64,000 nucleotides of DNA from CAMLJR01 sp964631955 (GCA_964631955.1 CAZWBA010000002.1:124001-188000); one strand, 5' to 3'. Positions 25,988 through 34,330 are shown, counted from the stretch's first letter. Translations and numbers: made by a program. Notes: a model not told the origin generated them from the letters alone.

Positions 25988-26707
25988 TCACTTCACACGG
26001 CAGATCAACAGGACATTGGCAAACAGGGTGCCGCCACTCATCGGCAGCGCCTCGACCGCGAAACCGCGGCTCTCCAGTATGCGCCGCCACTCCGCCAGCG
26101 GGCGGCACCAGGTCGGTGCGTGGCGATGCCCCTGCAGCGCGGCCATGCAGTGATCGACCATCTGACTGAAGCGGAACCGCCACCCGGCCGACGCATCGCC
26201 GACGCGGGTGATGAACAGGCCGCCGTGGCCGAGCGCCCCGCGAATGCGGTCGAGCAGATGGTCCTGCTCGGCGTGGGGAATATAGTGGAGCACATCGAGG
26301 ATGGCCACGGCATCGACGTCCGCCATGTCTGCCACCCGCATATCGCCACCCGCCAGCGCAACCCGCTCGCCGTGCAGGGGGCGCAGCACACTGTTGCCGC
26401 ATTCCGCCTCGCGCGCGATCAGCTCGACGCCGCGATAGTGCACCCCCCTGGGCGGCTGGAATGGCGCCGTCCATTCATGCTGCTCGGCGAGTCGCTCGGC
26501 CGCGAGCAGCCACGCCGCGAGCAGGCCGCGCCCGCAACCGAGGTCGAGGATGCGCGCGCCGTCGGGGAATACCCGTCGCTCCAGCAGGGCGGGAAAAACC
26601 GGATCGCCGCCCAGTTTGCCGCGCGCCCAGTAATAGTGGGTGATGCCCGCGGACCGGAAGGGCGCGGTGGCAGCGTCAAGCAGACGTTTTTTCAATCGGT
26701 TGTGCAT
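25988..26707 (-). CDS. Class I SAM-dependent methyltransferase
   Basis: A protein of 239 residues from the ATG at 26707. An open frame extends upstream to 26788 inside the deacetylase gene, but has no conserved content. Landmarks are THYYWARGKLGGDPVF, RILDLGCGRGLLAAWLL, DAVAILDVLHYIP and LFITRVGDASAGW. Methyltransferases of this look occur in aryl polyene clusters. The substrate is unknown; the ring hydroxyl or ring carbon is a reasonable guess. It abuts the ketosynthase gene and overlaps the deacetylase gene by 32 bases. Confidence 0.84.
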   Translation of the reverse strand: MHNRLKKRLLDAATAPFRSAGITHYYWARGKLGGDPVFPALLERRVFPDGARILDLGCGRGLLAAWLLAAERLAEQHEWTAPFQPPRGVHYRGVELIAREAECGNSVLRPLHGERVALAGGDMRVADMADVDAVAILDVLHYIPHAEQDHLLDRIRGALGHGGLFITRVGDASAGWRFRFSQMVDHCMAALQGHRHAPTWCRPLAEWRRILESRGFAVEALPMSGGTLFANVLLICRVK

Positions 26708-27530
26708 ACGAGAGTGACTGGCCTGGCTGGGGCGACTGACATACCTGGCGAAGCGTGACCGTTTTGAGGTTTCGCGCCGCGAGTTCATCGAGCAGACGCG
26801 GCAGCACGTCGAGAATTACCGGCCTGCCGGCCGCCGTGCGCGCGGCGTTGCCATCGTGCAGGAGCAGGATATCGCCGCCCGCCAGATCGTGTACGAGCCG
26901 GCGATAAACGGGGTCAGGATCCGCGCGGCGCGTATCATACCCGCGGCGTGTCCAGCTCACCAGTTGCAGGCCGAGCCGCTGCAGCAGCGGGTCGAGGAAG
27001 GGATTGCGCAGCCCGGCGATCGGGCGGAAGAAACCGGGGCGCTGCCCGGTCAGCGCTTCGAGCACGAGCTGTGCCTGCCCGACTTCCTCGCGCCAGCCGC
27101 GCGGACCGAACAGCGAGGTGTGCTTGCGATGGCGCAGGCCGTGATTCTCCACCGCGCAACCCGCCGCCACTATCGCCTTACACAATTCAGGGTGGGACTG
27201 GGCGCGCGCACCGATGCAGAAGAACGTCGCGGTGGCGCCGCGCGCGCGCAGAATGTCGAGCACCTGCGGCGTCACTTCGGGATCGGGGCCATCGTCAATG
27301 GTGATGGCGATTTCGCCGCGCGCGGCCGCATCTTCAGGAAGGCGACGAATATTCGCACCCAGCCAGGTACTTCGCGGCCACAGACCCACCGTCGCGATTA
27401 CCGCGTGCAATGCGAATAAAAAAACGAGCACCCAAAGCCAATACGCCGGCACGATGATCAATGCCGCGAATGCCAGCGCATGCAGCACCAAACACAATTG
27501 CACGAAGCGCGATGGACGCCAGGTTTTCAT
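26676..27530 (-). CDS. Polysaccharide deacetylase-like (NodB-homology) membrane protein
   Basis: A protein of 284 residues. Two membrane helices near the N-terminus are followed by a NodB-homology domain. Motif 1 is TIDDGPDPEVTPQVLDIL with the metal-binding Asp pair. Motif 2 is ENHGLRHRKH, motif 3 is FFRPIAGLRNPF, and a late block GGDILLLHDGN carries the expected His-Asp. The metal and catalytic residues look intact. Its likely target is an N- or O-acetyl group on a sugar or lipid carrier attached to the polyene; this is inference. Its ATGA overlap with the MMPL exporter gene ties it to the operon. Confidence 0.88.
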   Translation of the reverse strand: MKTWRPSRFVQLCLVLHALAFAALIIVPAYWLWVLVFLFALHAVIATVGLWPRSTWLGANIRRLPEDAAARGEIAITIDDGPDPEVTPQVLDILRARGATATFFCIGARAQSHPELCKAIVAAGCAVENHGLRHRKHTSLFGPRGWREEVGQAQLVLEALTGQRPGFFRPIAGLRNPFLDPLLQRLGLQLVSWTRRGYDTRRADPDPVYRRLVHDLAGGDILLLHDGNAARTAAGRPVILDVLPRLLDELAARNLKTVTLRQVCQSPQPGQSLSYAQPIEKTSA

Positions 27531-29908
27531 GTACCGATACTCTCGATGTGACGAGGCCGCGACAAAATCGCCGAGAAAACGAGCGCTAAAAACGTACCGA
27601 TGGCAACGGTGGAGCCGATATACGACAGCACCGGCACGCTCGATGTGCCGAGCAAACCAAAACTCGCCACCGCTGCGAGATTGGCGACAACCACTGAAAT
27701 ATCGACTTGCGTTTGATCGGTGCTCGCATCCTGATGGGCAGGTTTCGCAACTCTTGGCTTGGCAAAGAACAGCGCGTAATTCGAACCCACCGCGACGACG
27801 AGTAACAACCCCACCAGATGCAGCAGCGTTAATTTCACGCCACCGCCGACCAGAATGGCAATCACACCGATCACTGCGCAGGCGAGCGGCGCGATAACCC
27901 GCAACCCCTGTTCGAGTTTGCAAAACGCAATGGATAACACGACGATGACCAGGCAACCGATAGCCGACAGTATGCGCACCTCATGCATGTAGTTATCGAA
28001 AATATTCGTGGTTTCTTCGAGCACATCGATTACCGCGACCTGTTCCAATCCATTCTGTTGAAAAATGCTACTGACTTTTTCAATATCGATCAGATCGCCC
28101 TTCTCGCCGATGCCACTCGAACGCAATGGCATTAATACCAGTACATCGGACTCGCGTTGAATAAGCATCGAGTCGAGCAGCAAACCTAACGACGAACCTG
28201 CCAGCGATTCGCGATTCAGCGGTCCGCGTTTCCGTGCCGCTTCGACATCGTTAAAAAACTCTCCGAGCTTATCGGACTTGAGCGGCAGATCCTTTAATGC
28301 GGCATCGAGATTCGCACGCAATTGCTCTGTAGGTGGCAACGCCGCCATGCGTTCGTGTTGCGTTGCAAGACTCGGCAACAATTGACTCGGTGCGTGAAAG
28401 CCGCCGATGAGATTTTGATCGAACAACTGTTGCAACACCGAACTGGCTCGCCCGGATATCTGCAACGCCGTTTCCTGATCACGCGCAACAAAACTCGCGA
28501 CATAACGCATATCGGTATCGCCAAGATCGGCGCGCAGGCTGGCATCGAGCTCACCCTGCTCTTTCGAGATCGGACTTAATGCTGTGAGTTCGCGATTCCA
28601 GATATCGTCTCGATGCAGCGTTAACACCGCCGCCGCAATAAGCACGACGACAACGGCCAGCCAACGCAGACGCGCGGCTTTGTCGAGTAATTTCTGCAAT
28701 TGCGCACCGGCAACGCTCAAATCGCGCAGACGTGCATTTTTCGGCATCAACGACGGCAACAAATAACGCGTCACCAGCGCAGCGGCGAGCAACCCGCTAA
28801 CGGTATAAACACCGAGCTGCGACAAACCCGGAAAACTCGAAAACAACAGCACGGTAAACCCGGCAATCGATGAGAGCACACCCATACGCACGGTGCGCCA
28901 GAACGCCGTGAAATTATTGCGACCTGCGCCCTGCACGAACAAATAGATCGAATAATCCACCGCTTCACCGATCAGCGTGGTGCCGAAACCCAGCGTCAAC
29001 CCGTGTACGTGGCCGAACACCAGACTGACACTCGCGATACCGATCAACGTCGCCGTCACCACCGGCACCAGGCCGAGTACTAACAGTGACATTGAGCGGT
29101 AGATAAGCAACAGCAAACCGACGACAAGCAACGTACCCATTGTCGCCAGGCGGCCGACCTCGCCCTCGATGGTATCGCGCGAAGTCACCGACATCACGGC
29201 GGTGCCGCTCATTACCAATTTTATTTCTGAATTGCGCTCGGGCAGTTGTTCGAACGCGCGATGAATTTCTGCCAATGCCGCTGCCTGTGCGTCGGTATTC
29301 GTACCCGCCTCGCGAATCGCAACGAGCAATACCGCGCGGCTGCCATCGCGCGATACCCAGACATCGTTGAGCATGCGCGGCTGCGACTGGCCGATGAACT
29401 GATCGATCAGCGCCAGCGTTTCGCCGGTCGGATCGCGCGCCAGAATCTGCTTGATCAGCAGCCCCGCATCGCCCGCCATTTCATCGAGCGTGTTCTGAAT
29501 CGCAGCGCGCAGGCCATCGACCTCGAAACGCTGCGTATCCATCGCCGGGCTCAGCACATAGCGATTATCGAAAAAGTAACGCTGGTCCTGCGCCAGCATT
29601 TCCGGATCGCCATTTTGCACGCCGGAAAATGTCGCACTTTTTTTTAACTGCGCCGCCAACCCGCGCGATAACCGCGCACGCTCTTGTTCATCGCCACCCT
29701 CGATGCCGATCAACACCAGACGCGCAATCGCGCCGTCCTTGAGCTGATCGAGCAGCATCTGCTGACGCGCGGTCGGCGCCTTGGGCATGAACGCGGAAAG
29801 ATCGGCGATGAAGCGCGTCTGCGCGATGACGTAAATTGCGGCGGCCATGACCGCGAGCCAGATGAATAGCGCAATGCGCCCGCCGCGCGTGGTTATTGCA
29901 CGACTCAC
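27527..29908 (-). CDS. MMPL/RND-family exporter
   Basis: A large inner-membrane transporter of 793 residues with two repeated halves. Each half has one N-terminal helix, a periplasmic domain of about 200 residues and a block of five helices. The first half has LGFGTTLIGEAVDYSIYLFV and the second LLVVAVGSNYALFF. These are the central helices, with polar or charged residues expected for proton coupling. Homologues in aryl polyene clusters are thought to move the lipid-linked pigment across the inner membrane. The GTG start overlaps the LolA-like gene's stop by four bases. Confidence 0.92.
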   Translation of the reverse strand: MSRAITTRGGRIALFIWLAVMAAAIYVIAQTRFIADLSAFMPKAPTARQQMLLDQLKDGAIARLVLIGIEGGDEQERARLSRGLAAQLKKSATFSGVQNGDPEMLAQDQRYFFDNRYVLSPAMDTQRFEVDGLRAAIQNTLDEMAGDAGLLIKQILARDPTGETLALIDQFIGQSQPRMLNDVWVSRDGSRAVLLVAIREAGTNTDAQAAALAEIHRAFEQLPERNSEIKLVMSGTAVMSVTSRDTIEGEVGRLATMGTLLVVGLLLLIYRSMSLLVLGLVPVVTATLIGIASVSLVFGHVHGLTLGFGTTLIGEAVDYSIYLFVQGAGRNNFTAFWRTVRMGVLSSIAGFTVLLFSSFPGLSQLGVYTVSGLLAAALVTRYLLPSLMPKNARLRDLSVAGAQLQKLLDKAARLRWLAVVVVLIAAAVLTLHRDDIWNRELTALSPISKEQGELDASLRADLGDTDMRYVASFVARDQETALQISGRASSVLQQLFDQNLIGGFHAPSQLLPSLATQHERMAALPPTEQLRANLDAALKDLPLKSDKLGEFFNDVEAARKRGPLNRESLAGSSLGLLLDSMLIQRESDVLVLMPLRSSGIGEKGDLIDIEKVSSIFQQNGLEQVAVIDVLEETTNIFDNYMHEVRILSAIGCLVIVVLSIAFCKLEQGLRVIAPLACAVIGVIAILVGGGVKLTLLHLVGLLLVVAVGSNYALFFAKPRVAKPAHQDASTDQTQVDISVVVANLAAVASFGLLGTSSVPVLSYIGSTVAIGTFLALVFSAILSRPRHIESIGT

Positions 29909-30504
29909 AGCGCGCGCTCGTCGCTGATCGTCATCACCGAGCGATCGCCATCGGCCTGCTGAAATTCAATGGTTTCGACGCTATCGTGCGCACCCGCGAT
30001 ATGAATGCTGCTGATGATTTTCAGCATCTGCGGCTGGCGCGGCGTCAGCGACAGCTTCCAGCCTTCGAGCGAGCCGTCGAGATTCACCTCGTAAAACTGT
30101 TCGAGCGCGGAAAGATCGCCGAGCAGCGTGGCGCGCATGCTTTCGACAAAGCTGGAAACTTCGGGACGCTCGCTCAGCGCCAGGGTCATTCTGCGACCGT
30201 TGCGGCGTTCGAGAATCAGCTTGTCACCGTCGAGCGTCACCGCTTCGGGTTTCGGTTTGAGTGTGCGCTTTTCGAGACGGTCGGGCGCCTCGAACATCAG
30301 TTCGCCGGACGATTCGAGCGGCTCCTGCAACGCCGCGATATATTTTTTCTCGACGAAGGTGGCCTTGCGCGATTTCTGCTGCGCGAGCAGCTGCATGAGT
30401 TCGGTCACGTCCCAGCCGTCCGCCGCCGCATCCGCCGCGTGCGAGACATGCGCCGCCAGCGCCAGCAGAGCGGATAAAAATAACGTCGTCAGTTTGCGCA
30501 TCAT
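29905..30504 (-). CDS. LolA-like outer-membrane lipoprotein carrier
   Basis: A periplasmic protein of 199 residues with a clear signal peptide (MMRKLTTLFLSALLALAAH, cleavage after SHA). The mature protein shows the half-barrel strand pattern of LolA: ATFVEKKYIAAL, SGELMFEAPDRLEKRTL, VTLDGDKLILE. It is not the housekeeping LolA by context; it sits between an exporter and an acyltransferase of the cluster. The probable role is to carry the lipidated polyene across the periplasm to the outer membrane. A second ATG directly follows the first, so the start is uncertain by one codon. Confidence 0.88.
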   Translation of the reverse strand: MMRKLTTLFLSALLALAAHVSHAADAAADGWDVTELMQLLAQQKSRKATFVEKKYIAALQEPLESSGELMFEAPDRLEKRTLKPKPEAVTLDGDKLILERRNGRRMTLALSERPEVSSFVESMRATLLGDLSALEQFYEVNLDGSLEGWKLSLTPRQPQMLKIISSIHIAGAHDSVETIEFQQADGDRSVMTISDERAL

Positions 30505-30508
30505 CGCT

Positions 30509-31447
30509 TCAGCCCTGTTGCCAGAAATCGTAAAAATTGAACCAGTTGTACGGATGGCTGCGGCAGTAGCGCTCCAGCGCCGCCGCGTATGCCCGCATTA
30601 AATTGGTCACCGCGATTTCGCGATTCGCCGGCGCTGCGGAAAAATCGTCGAGGCGCTCGAAATGCACATCGTAATGATTGCCGCCGCGATAGATGCCCGC
30701 CATGAAATAGACGGGCCGCCCGAGCATCGCGGCCAGCCTGAAAGGCCCGGTCGGAAATTGCGCGGGCTTTCCGAGAAATGGCAGCGACTGATAGTGATCC
30801 GGGCCCGACGCGCGGTCGGCGAGCAGGCCCACGAACGCACCTTCGTCGAGCCTGCGCTTGACGGCGAGCATCGCATCGAGCGTGCCGAGCGGAATGATAT
30901 CCTGCATCGCCGCGGGATTGATGGCCGCCAGCGCGCGATTGATGCGCTGCGCATTCTCGGGGTACATCGCCATGCTCATCCTGAGACGGGGGTTGCGGCG
31001 CACCAGCGCACGCAGCACTTCGAAACTGCCCAGATGCGCGCCGAATAAAAGCACACCGCGGCCGTTGTCGTATTCAGCGTGCAGTTGTTCGTCGCCGAAA
31101 AGATCGATGCGGATTTCGTCGAATCTATCGTTGAGCAAAAAAACGCGGTCGTGAATCGTGGTCGAAAACGCCAGCACATGCCGGTAGTGATCGCGCCAGC
31201 CGACTTTGCGGGTGGTGCCGTCGGGCCGCTGCAGACAGCGCTGCAGATAGATTCTCGATGCCCTGCGGGCGCCGCGCGCGAAAAGCATGAAATAGAACGC
31301 GATGCCGTAAAGCACCACGCGCGAACAGCGCCGGCCGATCAACAGCGACAGGCGCGTCATGATGCCGAGCCAGAAACTGCTGCCGCGCTCTTTCCGCTGC
31401 ATCCACGCCGGCGTCTCGCTCTGCGCGCGCTTCACCTCCGGAGTCAT
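30509..31447 (-). CDS. Lysophospholipid/lauroyl acyltransferase-like protein (LpxL/HtrB type)
   Basis: A protein of 312 residues with an N-terminal membrane helix (VVLYGIAFYFMLFARG) and the acyltransferase motif GAHLGSFEVLRA, matching HX4(D/E). LLADRASGPDHY and the closing RYCRSHPYNWFNFYDFW are typical of the LpxL/LpxM superfamily. In aryl polyene clusters such acyltransferases are thought to attach an acyl or polyene group to the lipid anchor. The gene overlaps the upstream dehydratase-like gene by four bases and precedes the LolA-like gene by four bases. Confidence 0.9.
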   Translation of the reverse strand: MTPEVKRAQSETPAWMQRKERGSSFWLGIMTRLSLLIGRRCSRVVLYGIAFYFMLFARGARRASRIYLQRCLQRPDGTTRKVGWRDHYRHVLAFSTTIHDRVFLLNDRFDEIRIDLFGDEQLHAEYDNGRGVLLFGAHLGSFEVLRALVRRNPRLRMSMAMYPENAQRINRALAAINPAAMQDIIPLGTLDAMLAVKRRLDEGAFVGLLADRASGPDHYQSLPFLGKPAQFPTGPFRLAAMLGRPVYFMAGIYRGGNHYDVHFERLDDFSAAPANREIAVTNLMRAYAAALERYCRSHPYNWFNFYDFWQQG

Positions 31448-31818
31448 GCCGCTGCCGGCCCCCCGCCCGCATCGGCATTTTTGTTCGCGCCGGTTTTTTT
31501 GTTCGCGCCGGGTTTTTTGTTCGCAACAGCACCATCGCCAACGGTGAAGGCACCGTCGGCAATCTTTCGCGCATCACAACGAATTTCGAAACGCAGCGTG
31601 GCATTGCCCGGTGCGTAATGAAGCGACAGGCTGTCGCCGGGAAGCGCGGGGCTGTGAAACTTGGCGACGGCGATACCCGTCAGCGTCACCGCGCAGTCGG
31701 CTTCGATAATGCGTTGCGCGGCATCGAGCAGCACGACGCCCGGCACGATGGGATTCCCCGGAAAATGTCCCGCGAACGCGGGATGATCGCCGGCGATATG
31801 AAGCGCAATCTGCCGCAT
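31444..31818 (-). CDS. FabZ/ApeI-like hot-dog dehydratase with repeat tail
   Basis: A protein of 124 residues. The first 100 form a short hot-dog domain with GHFPGNPIVPG (His18) and LLDAAQRII, where FabZ would have Glu and this protein has Asp32. The last 25 residues are unlike a dehydratase: three six-residue units, ANKKPG, ANKKTG and ANKNAD, then a Gly/Ala end. The DNA there is an 18-base direct repeat with T-runs, on the plus strand, of up to seven. It could pair with the ApeP-like protein at 23497. It overlaps the acyltransferase gene by four bases and lies just after the adenylating ligase gene. Confidence 0.85.
   Translation of the reverse strand: MRQIALHIAGDHPAFAGHFPGNPIVPGVVLLDAAQRIIEADCAVTLTGIAVAKFHSPALPGDSLSLHYAPGNATLRFEIRCDARKIADGAFTVGDGAVANKKPGANKKTGANKNADAGGGPAAA
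31475..31528 (-). repeat. 18-base tandem repeat in the dehydratase-like gene
   Basis: Three adjoining imperfect copies of an 18-base unit built from a T-run followed by GTTCGCGCCGG on the plus strand. They encode the ANKK(P/T)G repeat in the C-terminal tail. The T-runs are 5, 7 and 6 bases long. Such tracts are prone to slippage, so copy number or reading frame could vary between strains. Confidence 0.75.
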
Positions 31819-31821
31819 CGT

Positions 31822-33192
31822 CTACTCACCTGCCCGCATGTGCCGCGCGATGAGCGCCTGCATTTTCGCCGCCGGAATTTTGCCGTTGCCGTCGCGCGGC
31901 AGCGCATCGACGAAAATCAGCGGGCGCGGCAGAAAGACCGGATCGATCTGCGCGCGCAAACCGGCAAAAACCTCCGCGCGGCTGAGACCAGGCGCCACGA
32001 TAAATGCCGCGAGCCGTTCGAGATCCGGCTCGCCGGCACGCTTTCGCAGAAAAAATACCGCATCGACCACGCCCGGCAATTTCGCGATCGCCGCATTCAG
32101 GCACGACAGCGAACTGCGTTTGCCGGCGACATTGAGAATGTTCGATTTGCGATCGACCAGACGAAAACGCGAGGAAGTTTTTTTCTCGCCGGCAGCGTGC
32201 GCGACAAGCTCCACGATATCGTTGATGAGCTGCGGCGTTTCGTGCACCTCGCCATGCGCCCAGGCATCGTCGCCGTCGATTGTCAGTTCGACGCCCGCGA
32301 GCGTCTCCCAGATATCGCTCGCGCACGGCAGGCGCGTCGCCAGCTGTCCCGTTTCGGTCGAACCGTAGATTTCGATCACGGCGCAGTCGAATTGCTGCGC
32401 TGCCTGTCTGGCGAGCTCATCCGCCAACGGCGCCGTCGCCGAGAGGATCGCGCCGATTGCCGGCAGCGGCAGATCCGCTTCGACGAGTTTGCGCAAATGA
32501 AACGGCGTGGTGACGAGCAGGCGCGGCTGCGGCAATTCATCGAGACAGCGCGCCACATCGGCGGGAAAAAATGGAATCTCCGCGGACATGCAGCCGCCGC
32601 CGAGAATCGGCAACAGCACACTCGATTCCAGCCCGTACATGTGCCGGATCGGCGTGGTGCCGATCACCGCGCACGCGCCGCCGGTGAGCTGCCACAACCG
32701 CTCGGCCCCGGCGAGGATATTCAGGCGCACGCGGCCGAAGGTCTTGCGGTGCGCCGTCGGATTTCCGGTCGAGCCCGAGGTATAGACGCACACGATGGGC
32801 TGATCGAAGGCGATCAGCGGCACCGGCGCGGTCGCCATCGTATCGTCGGCGAGATAATTTTCGATCGCCACGAAGGGCAGATTCAAAACCCGAAGGCTGC
32901 CTTCGTCGCCGAGCACGAGCAGATCGTCATGTTCGTCCGCCACCACGGCCAGATGATCGGGCGCTGCCGAATTCGGCAGCACGGTGATATTTTCCCGGAC
33001 GATCGCGGCGAACAGCGCCACCGCAAATGCGTAGCGGTCCGCGCACATGTTGAGGACGTTGCCGCGCGGACGCAGGGTGGCGGCAAGCGCGAGCACATGG
33101 GCGAGAAAGACGCCGCGCCTGATCGCCCGGCCCCGGTAATGCGCCACCACGGCAGCGGGATCGAGTTCGGGAAACAGGGGAATCAATGACAT
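31822..33192 (-). CDS. AMP-forming acyl/aryl-ACP ligase
   Basis: An adenylating enzyme of about 456 residues from the ATG at 33192. A GTG at 33207 is an alternative. The P-loop is VCVYTSGSTGNP, followed by a Lys/Thr as in the ACP- or CoA-ligase family. EIYGSTETGQLATR is the adenylate-binding motif, FRLVDRKSNILNVAGKRSS the hinge, and DALPRDGNGKIPAAKMQ the C-terminal lysine region. By position it probably activates the hydroxybenzoate starter and loads it on an ACP, like XanA2 in Xanthomonas. Loading of a fatty acid is an alternative. It is about 100 residues shorter than many acyl-CoA synthetases. Confidence 0.88.
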   Translation of the reverse strand: MSLIPLFPELDPAAVVAHYRGRAIRRGVFLAHVLALAATLRPRGNVLNMCADRYAFAVALFAAIVRENITVLPNSAAPDHLAVVADEHDDLLVLGDEGSLRVLNLPFVAIENYLADDTMATAPVPLIAFDQPIVCVYTSGSTGNPTAHRKTFGRVRLNILAGAERLWQLTGGACAVIGTTPIRHMYGLESSVLLPILGGGCMSAEIPFFPADVARCLDELPQPRLLVTTPFHLRKLVEADLPLPAIGAILSATAPLADELARQAAQQFDCAVIEIYGSTETGQLATRLPCASDIWETLAGVELTIDGDDAWAHGEVHETPQLINDIVELVAHAAGEKKTSSRFRLVDRKSNILNVAGKRSSLSCLNAAIAKLPGVVDAVFFLRKRAGEPDLERLAAFIVAPGLSRAEVFAGLRAQIDPVFLPRPLIFVDALPRDGNGKIPAAKMQALIARHMRAGE

Positions 33193-33220
33193 GGCGAAGG
33201 CGTGCACACCGCGCGAAAAA

Positions 33221-33898
33221 TTATTCGGTACAGCCTCGGCTGTTGACGTACTTCTGATAGGACTCGATGGTTTGCGCGACGCTGAAATGCGGCCGGTTCG
33301 GCAGCGCGCGCAGGCGGATCAGATATTCGCAGCCGAACATAACCGGCACTGAAATGGGCGTCAATATCGCCGCAAATAGCGACCACACTTCAAGCGTGCT
33401 GAAAAAAAACAGGCCCAGCGAAATGATCGCGCTCGCGACGAAATAAATCGTCCACGCGAAAGTCACCCGCCAGGTGTATTGCAAATAACGCGCATCGAGC
33501 GGCTCGGCGATGGCGACTTTTGCAATGCGCGAACACAGTGCGCTTTCGTGCGTGCGCAAGGTGCCGCCGAACATGATGCCGAGCGCTACCATCGCGCCGA
33601 AATGCTGAACGAAATAAAGCCAGGCCGCATGACTGAGCAGAAAATCGACGCGCATCGCCAAGACGATCAGCACGACTGCGCAGAGCACGATCGCCGGTAT
33701 GCGAAACGCGGTGCGCCAGCTGGCGGCGATAAAGCCCACGACGACTGGAATCGCCGTTACCAGTACCGCCAGCAGCGGCGGATGCGTCGAGGAGGAGGCC
33801 AGATAACCGAGCACCAGATAAATCGCCCCGCCGATGCCCAGCGCCGCGAGTCGCAATCGTTTTTTTAAAAGCGTCTGCTGGCCATTCACAGGCGTCAC
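33221..33898 (-). CDS. COG4648-like inner-membrane protein
   Basis: An integral membrane protein of 225 residues with about five to six predicted helices, for example LAALGIGGAIYLVLGYLA, VVVGFIAASWR and FFFSTLEVWSLFAAI. It ends in a cytoplasmic segment with an Arg-rich run (EYLIRLRALPNRPHFS). It resembles the COG4648 protein that accompanies ACP and ligase genes in aryl polyene clusters. Its biochemical role is unknown to me; a membrane anchor for the synthase is a guess. The start is a GTG overlapping the ACP stop by four bases. Confidence 0.8.
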   Translation of the reverse strand: MTPVNGQQTLLKKRLRLAALGIGGAIYLVLGYLASSSTHPPLLAVLVTAIPVVVGFIAASWRTAFRIPAIVLCAVVLIVLAMRVDFLLSHAAWLYFVQHFGAMVALGIMFGGTLRTHESALCSRIAKVAIAEPLDARYLQYTWRVTFAWTIYFVASAIISLGLFFFSTLEVWSLFAAILTPISVPVMFGCEYLIRLRALPNRPHFSVAQTIESYQKYVNSRGCTE

Positions 33899-34185
33899 TT
33901 GACGCGATGCTCGCGGATATATGCCGCCAGTGCGCTGAGCGATGCGAAGATTTTGAAATTGTCCTCGCCATCGGCCTTGATCTGCACGCCGTACTGCTTG
34001 GATAACACCAGCGCGATTTCAAGAATATCGATCGAATCCAGTCCGAGCGGCTCGCCATACAGAGGATCTTCGGGATTGATTGCGTCGGCCGCGATGTCGA
34101 GGTTCAGGGCCGATACGATCAATCCGGCGATTTCGCGTTCCAGCGCAACATCCGGTTCCGCGCGCGTAGAGGTCTGCTGTTCCAT
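33895..34185 (-). CDS. Acyl carrier protein
   Basis: A carrier protein of 96 residues from the ATG at 34185. An open frame runs further upstream without conserved sequence. The phosphopantetheine site is Ser51 in GLDSIDILEIAL. DPLYGEPLGLDS matches ACPs of pigment clusters better than the fatty-acid ACP. It differs clearly from the ACP at 18973, so the two may carry different intermediates. This is the first gene of the long minus-strand operon of about 13 genes ending near 22734. Confidence 0.92.
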   Translation of the reverse strand: MEQQTSTRAEPDVALEREIAGLIVSALNLDIAADAINPEDPLYGEPLGLDSIDILEIALVLSKQYGVQIKADGEDNFKIFASLSALAAYIREHRVK

Positions 34186-34302
34186 AATGTCCAAGATCGA
34201 AGTAAAGGTTTTCAGAGTCGATGAAGTGTTGCGTGAAATCATGCCGCCCTGTCGATGCACTCGCGACATAGCGCAAGCGATCAGTGAGCAGTTCTTCGGT
34301 GT

Positions 34303-34330
34303 ATGACAAATTGAGGGCCGCGAATATACC
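34303..34330 (+). promoter_or_regulatory. Putative sigma70 promoter for the PAP2 gene
   Basis: ATGACA (34303-34308, five of six matches to TTGACA), a 16-base spacer and TATACC (34325-34330, four of six matches to TATAAT). The PAP2 start is 39 bases downstream. The divergent ACP gene begins at 34185, so the promoter of the long operon must lie in the same gap. I could not pick out that one. Confidence 0.4.

Noticed and set aside
25751..26758. 335-codon open frame on the plus strand across the ketosynthase and methyltransferase genes
   Set aside because: The opposite strand has canonical ketosynthase and methyltransferase motifs. This frame has composition typical of antisense and no motif.
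29905..30504. Housekeeping LolA
   Set aside because: It is embedded between exporter and acyltransferase genes in a pigment operon, whereas lolA usually lies beside ftsK. A dedicated paralogue is more likely.
31618..33189. 523-codon open frame opposite the adenylating ligase gene
   Set aside because: Very Arg/His/Gln-rich and without motifs. The ligase P-loop and hinge are on the minus strand.
15227..34185. Ordinary fatty-acid synthase or lipid A cluster
   Set aside because: The chorismatase, CLF-like subunit, exporter and LolA-like protein together are not found in those loci.
15227..34185. Aromatic ammonia lyase gene in the cluster
   Set aside because: I looked for the MIO-forming Ala-Ser-Gly context and for a 500-residue lyase and saw none in the window.
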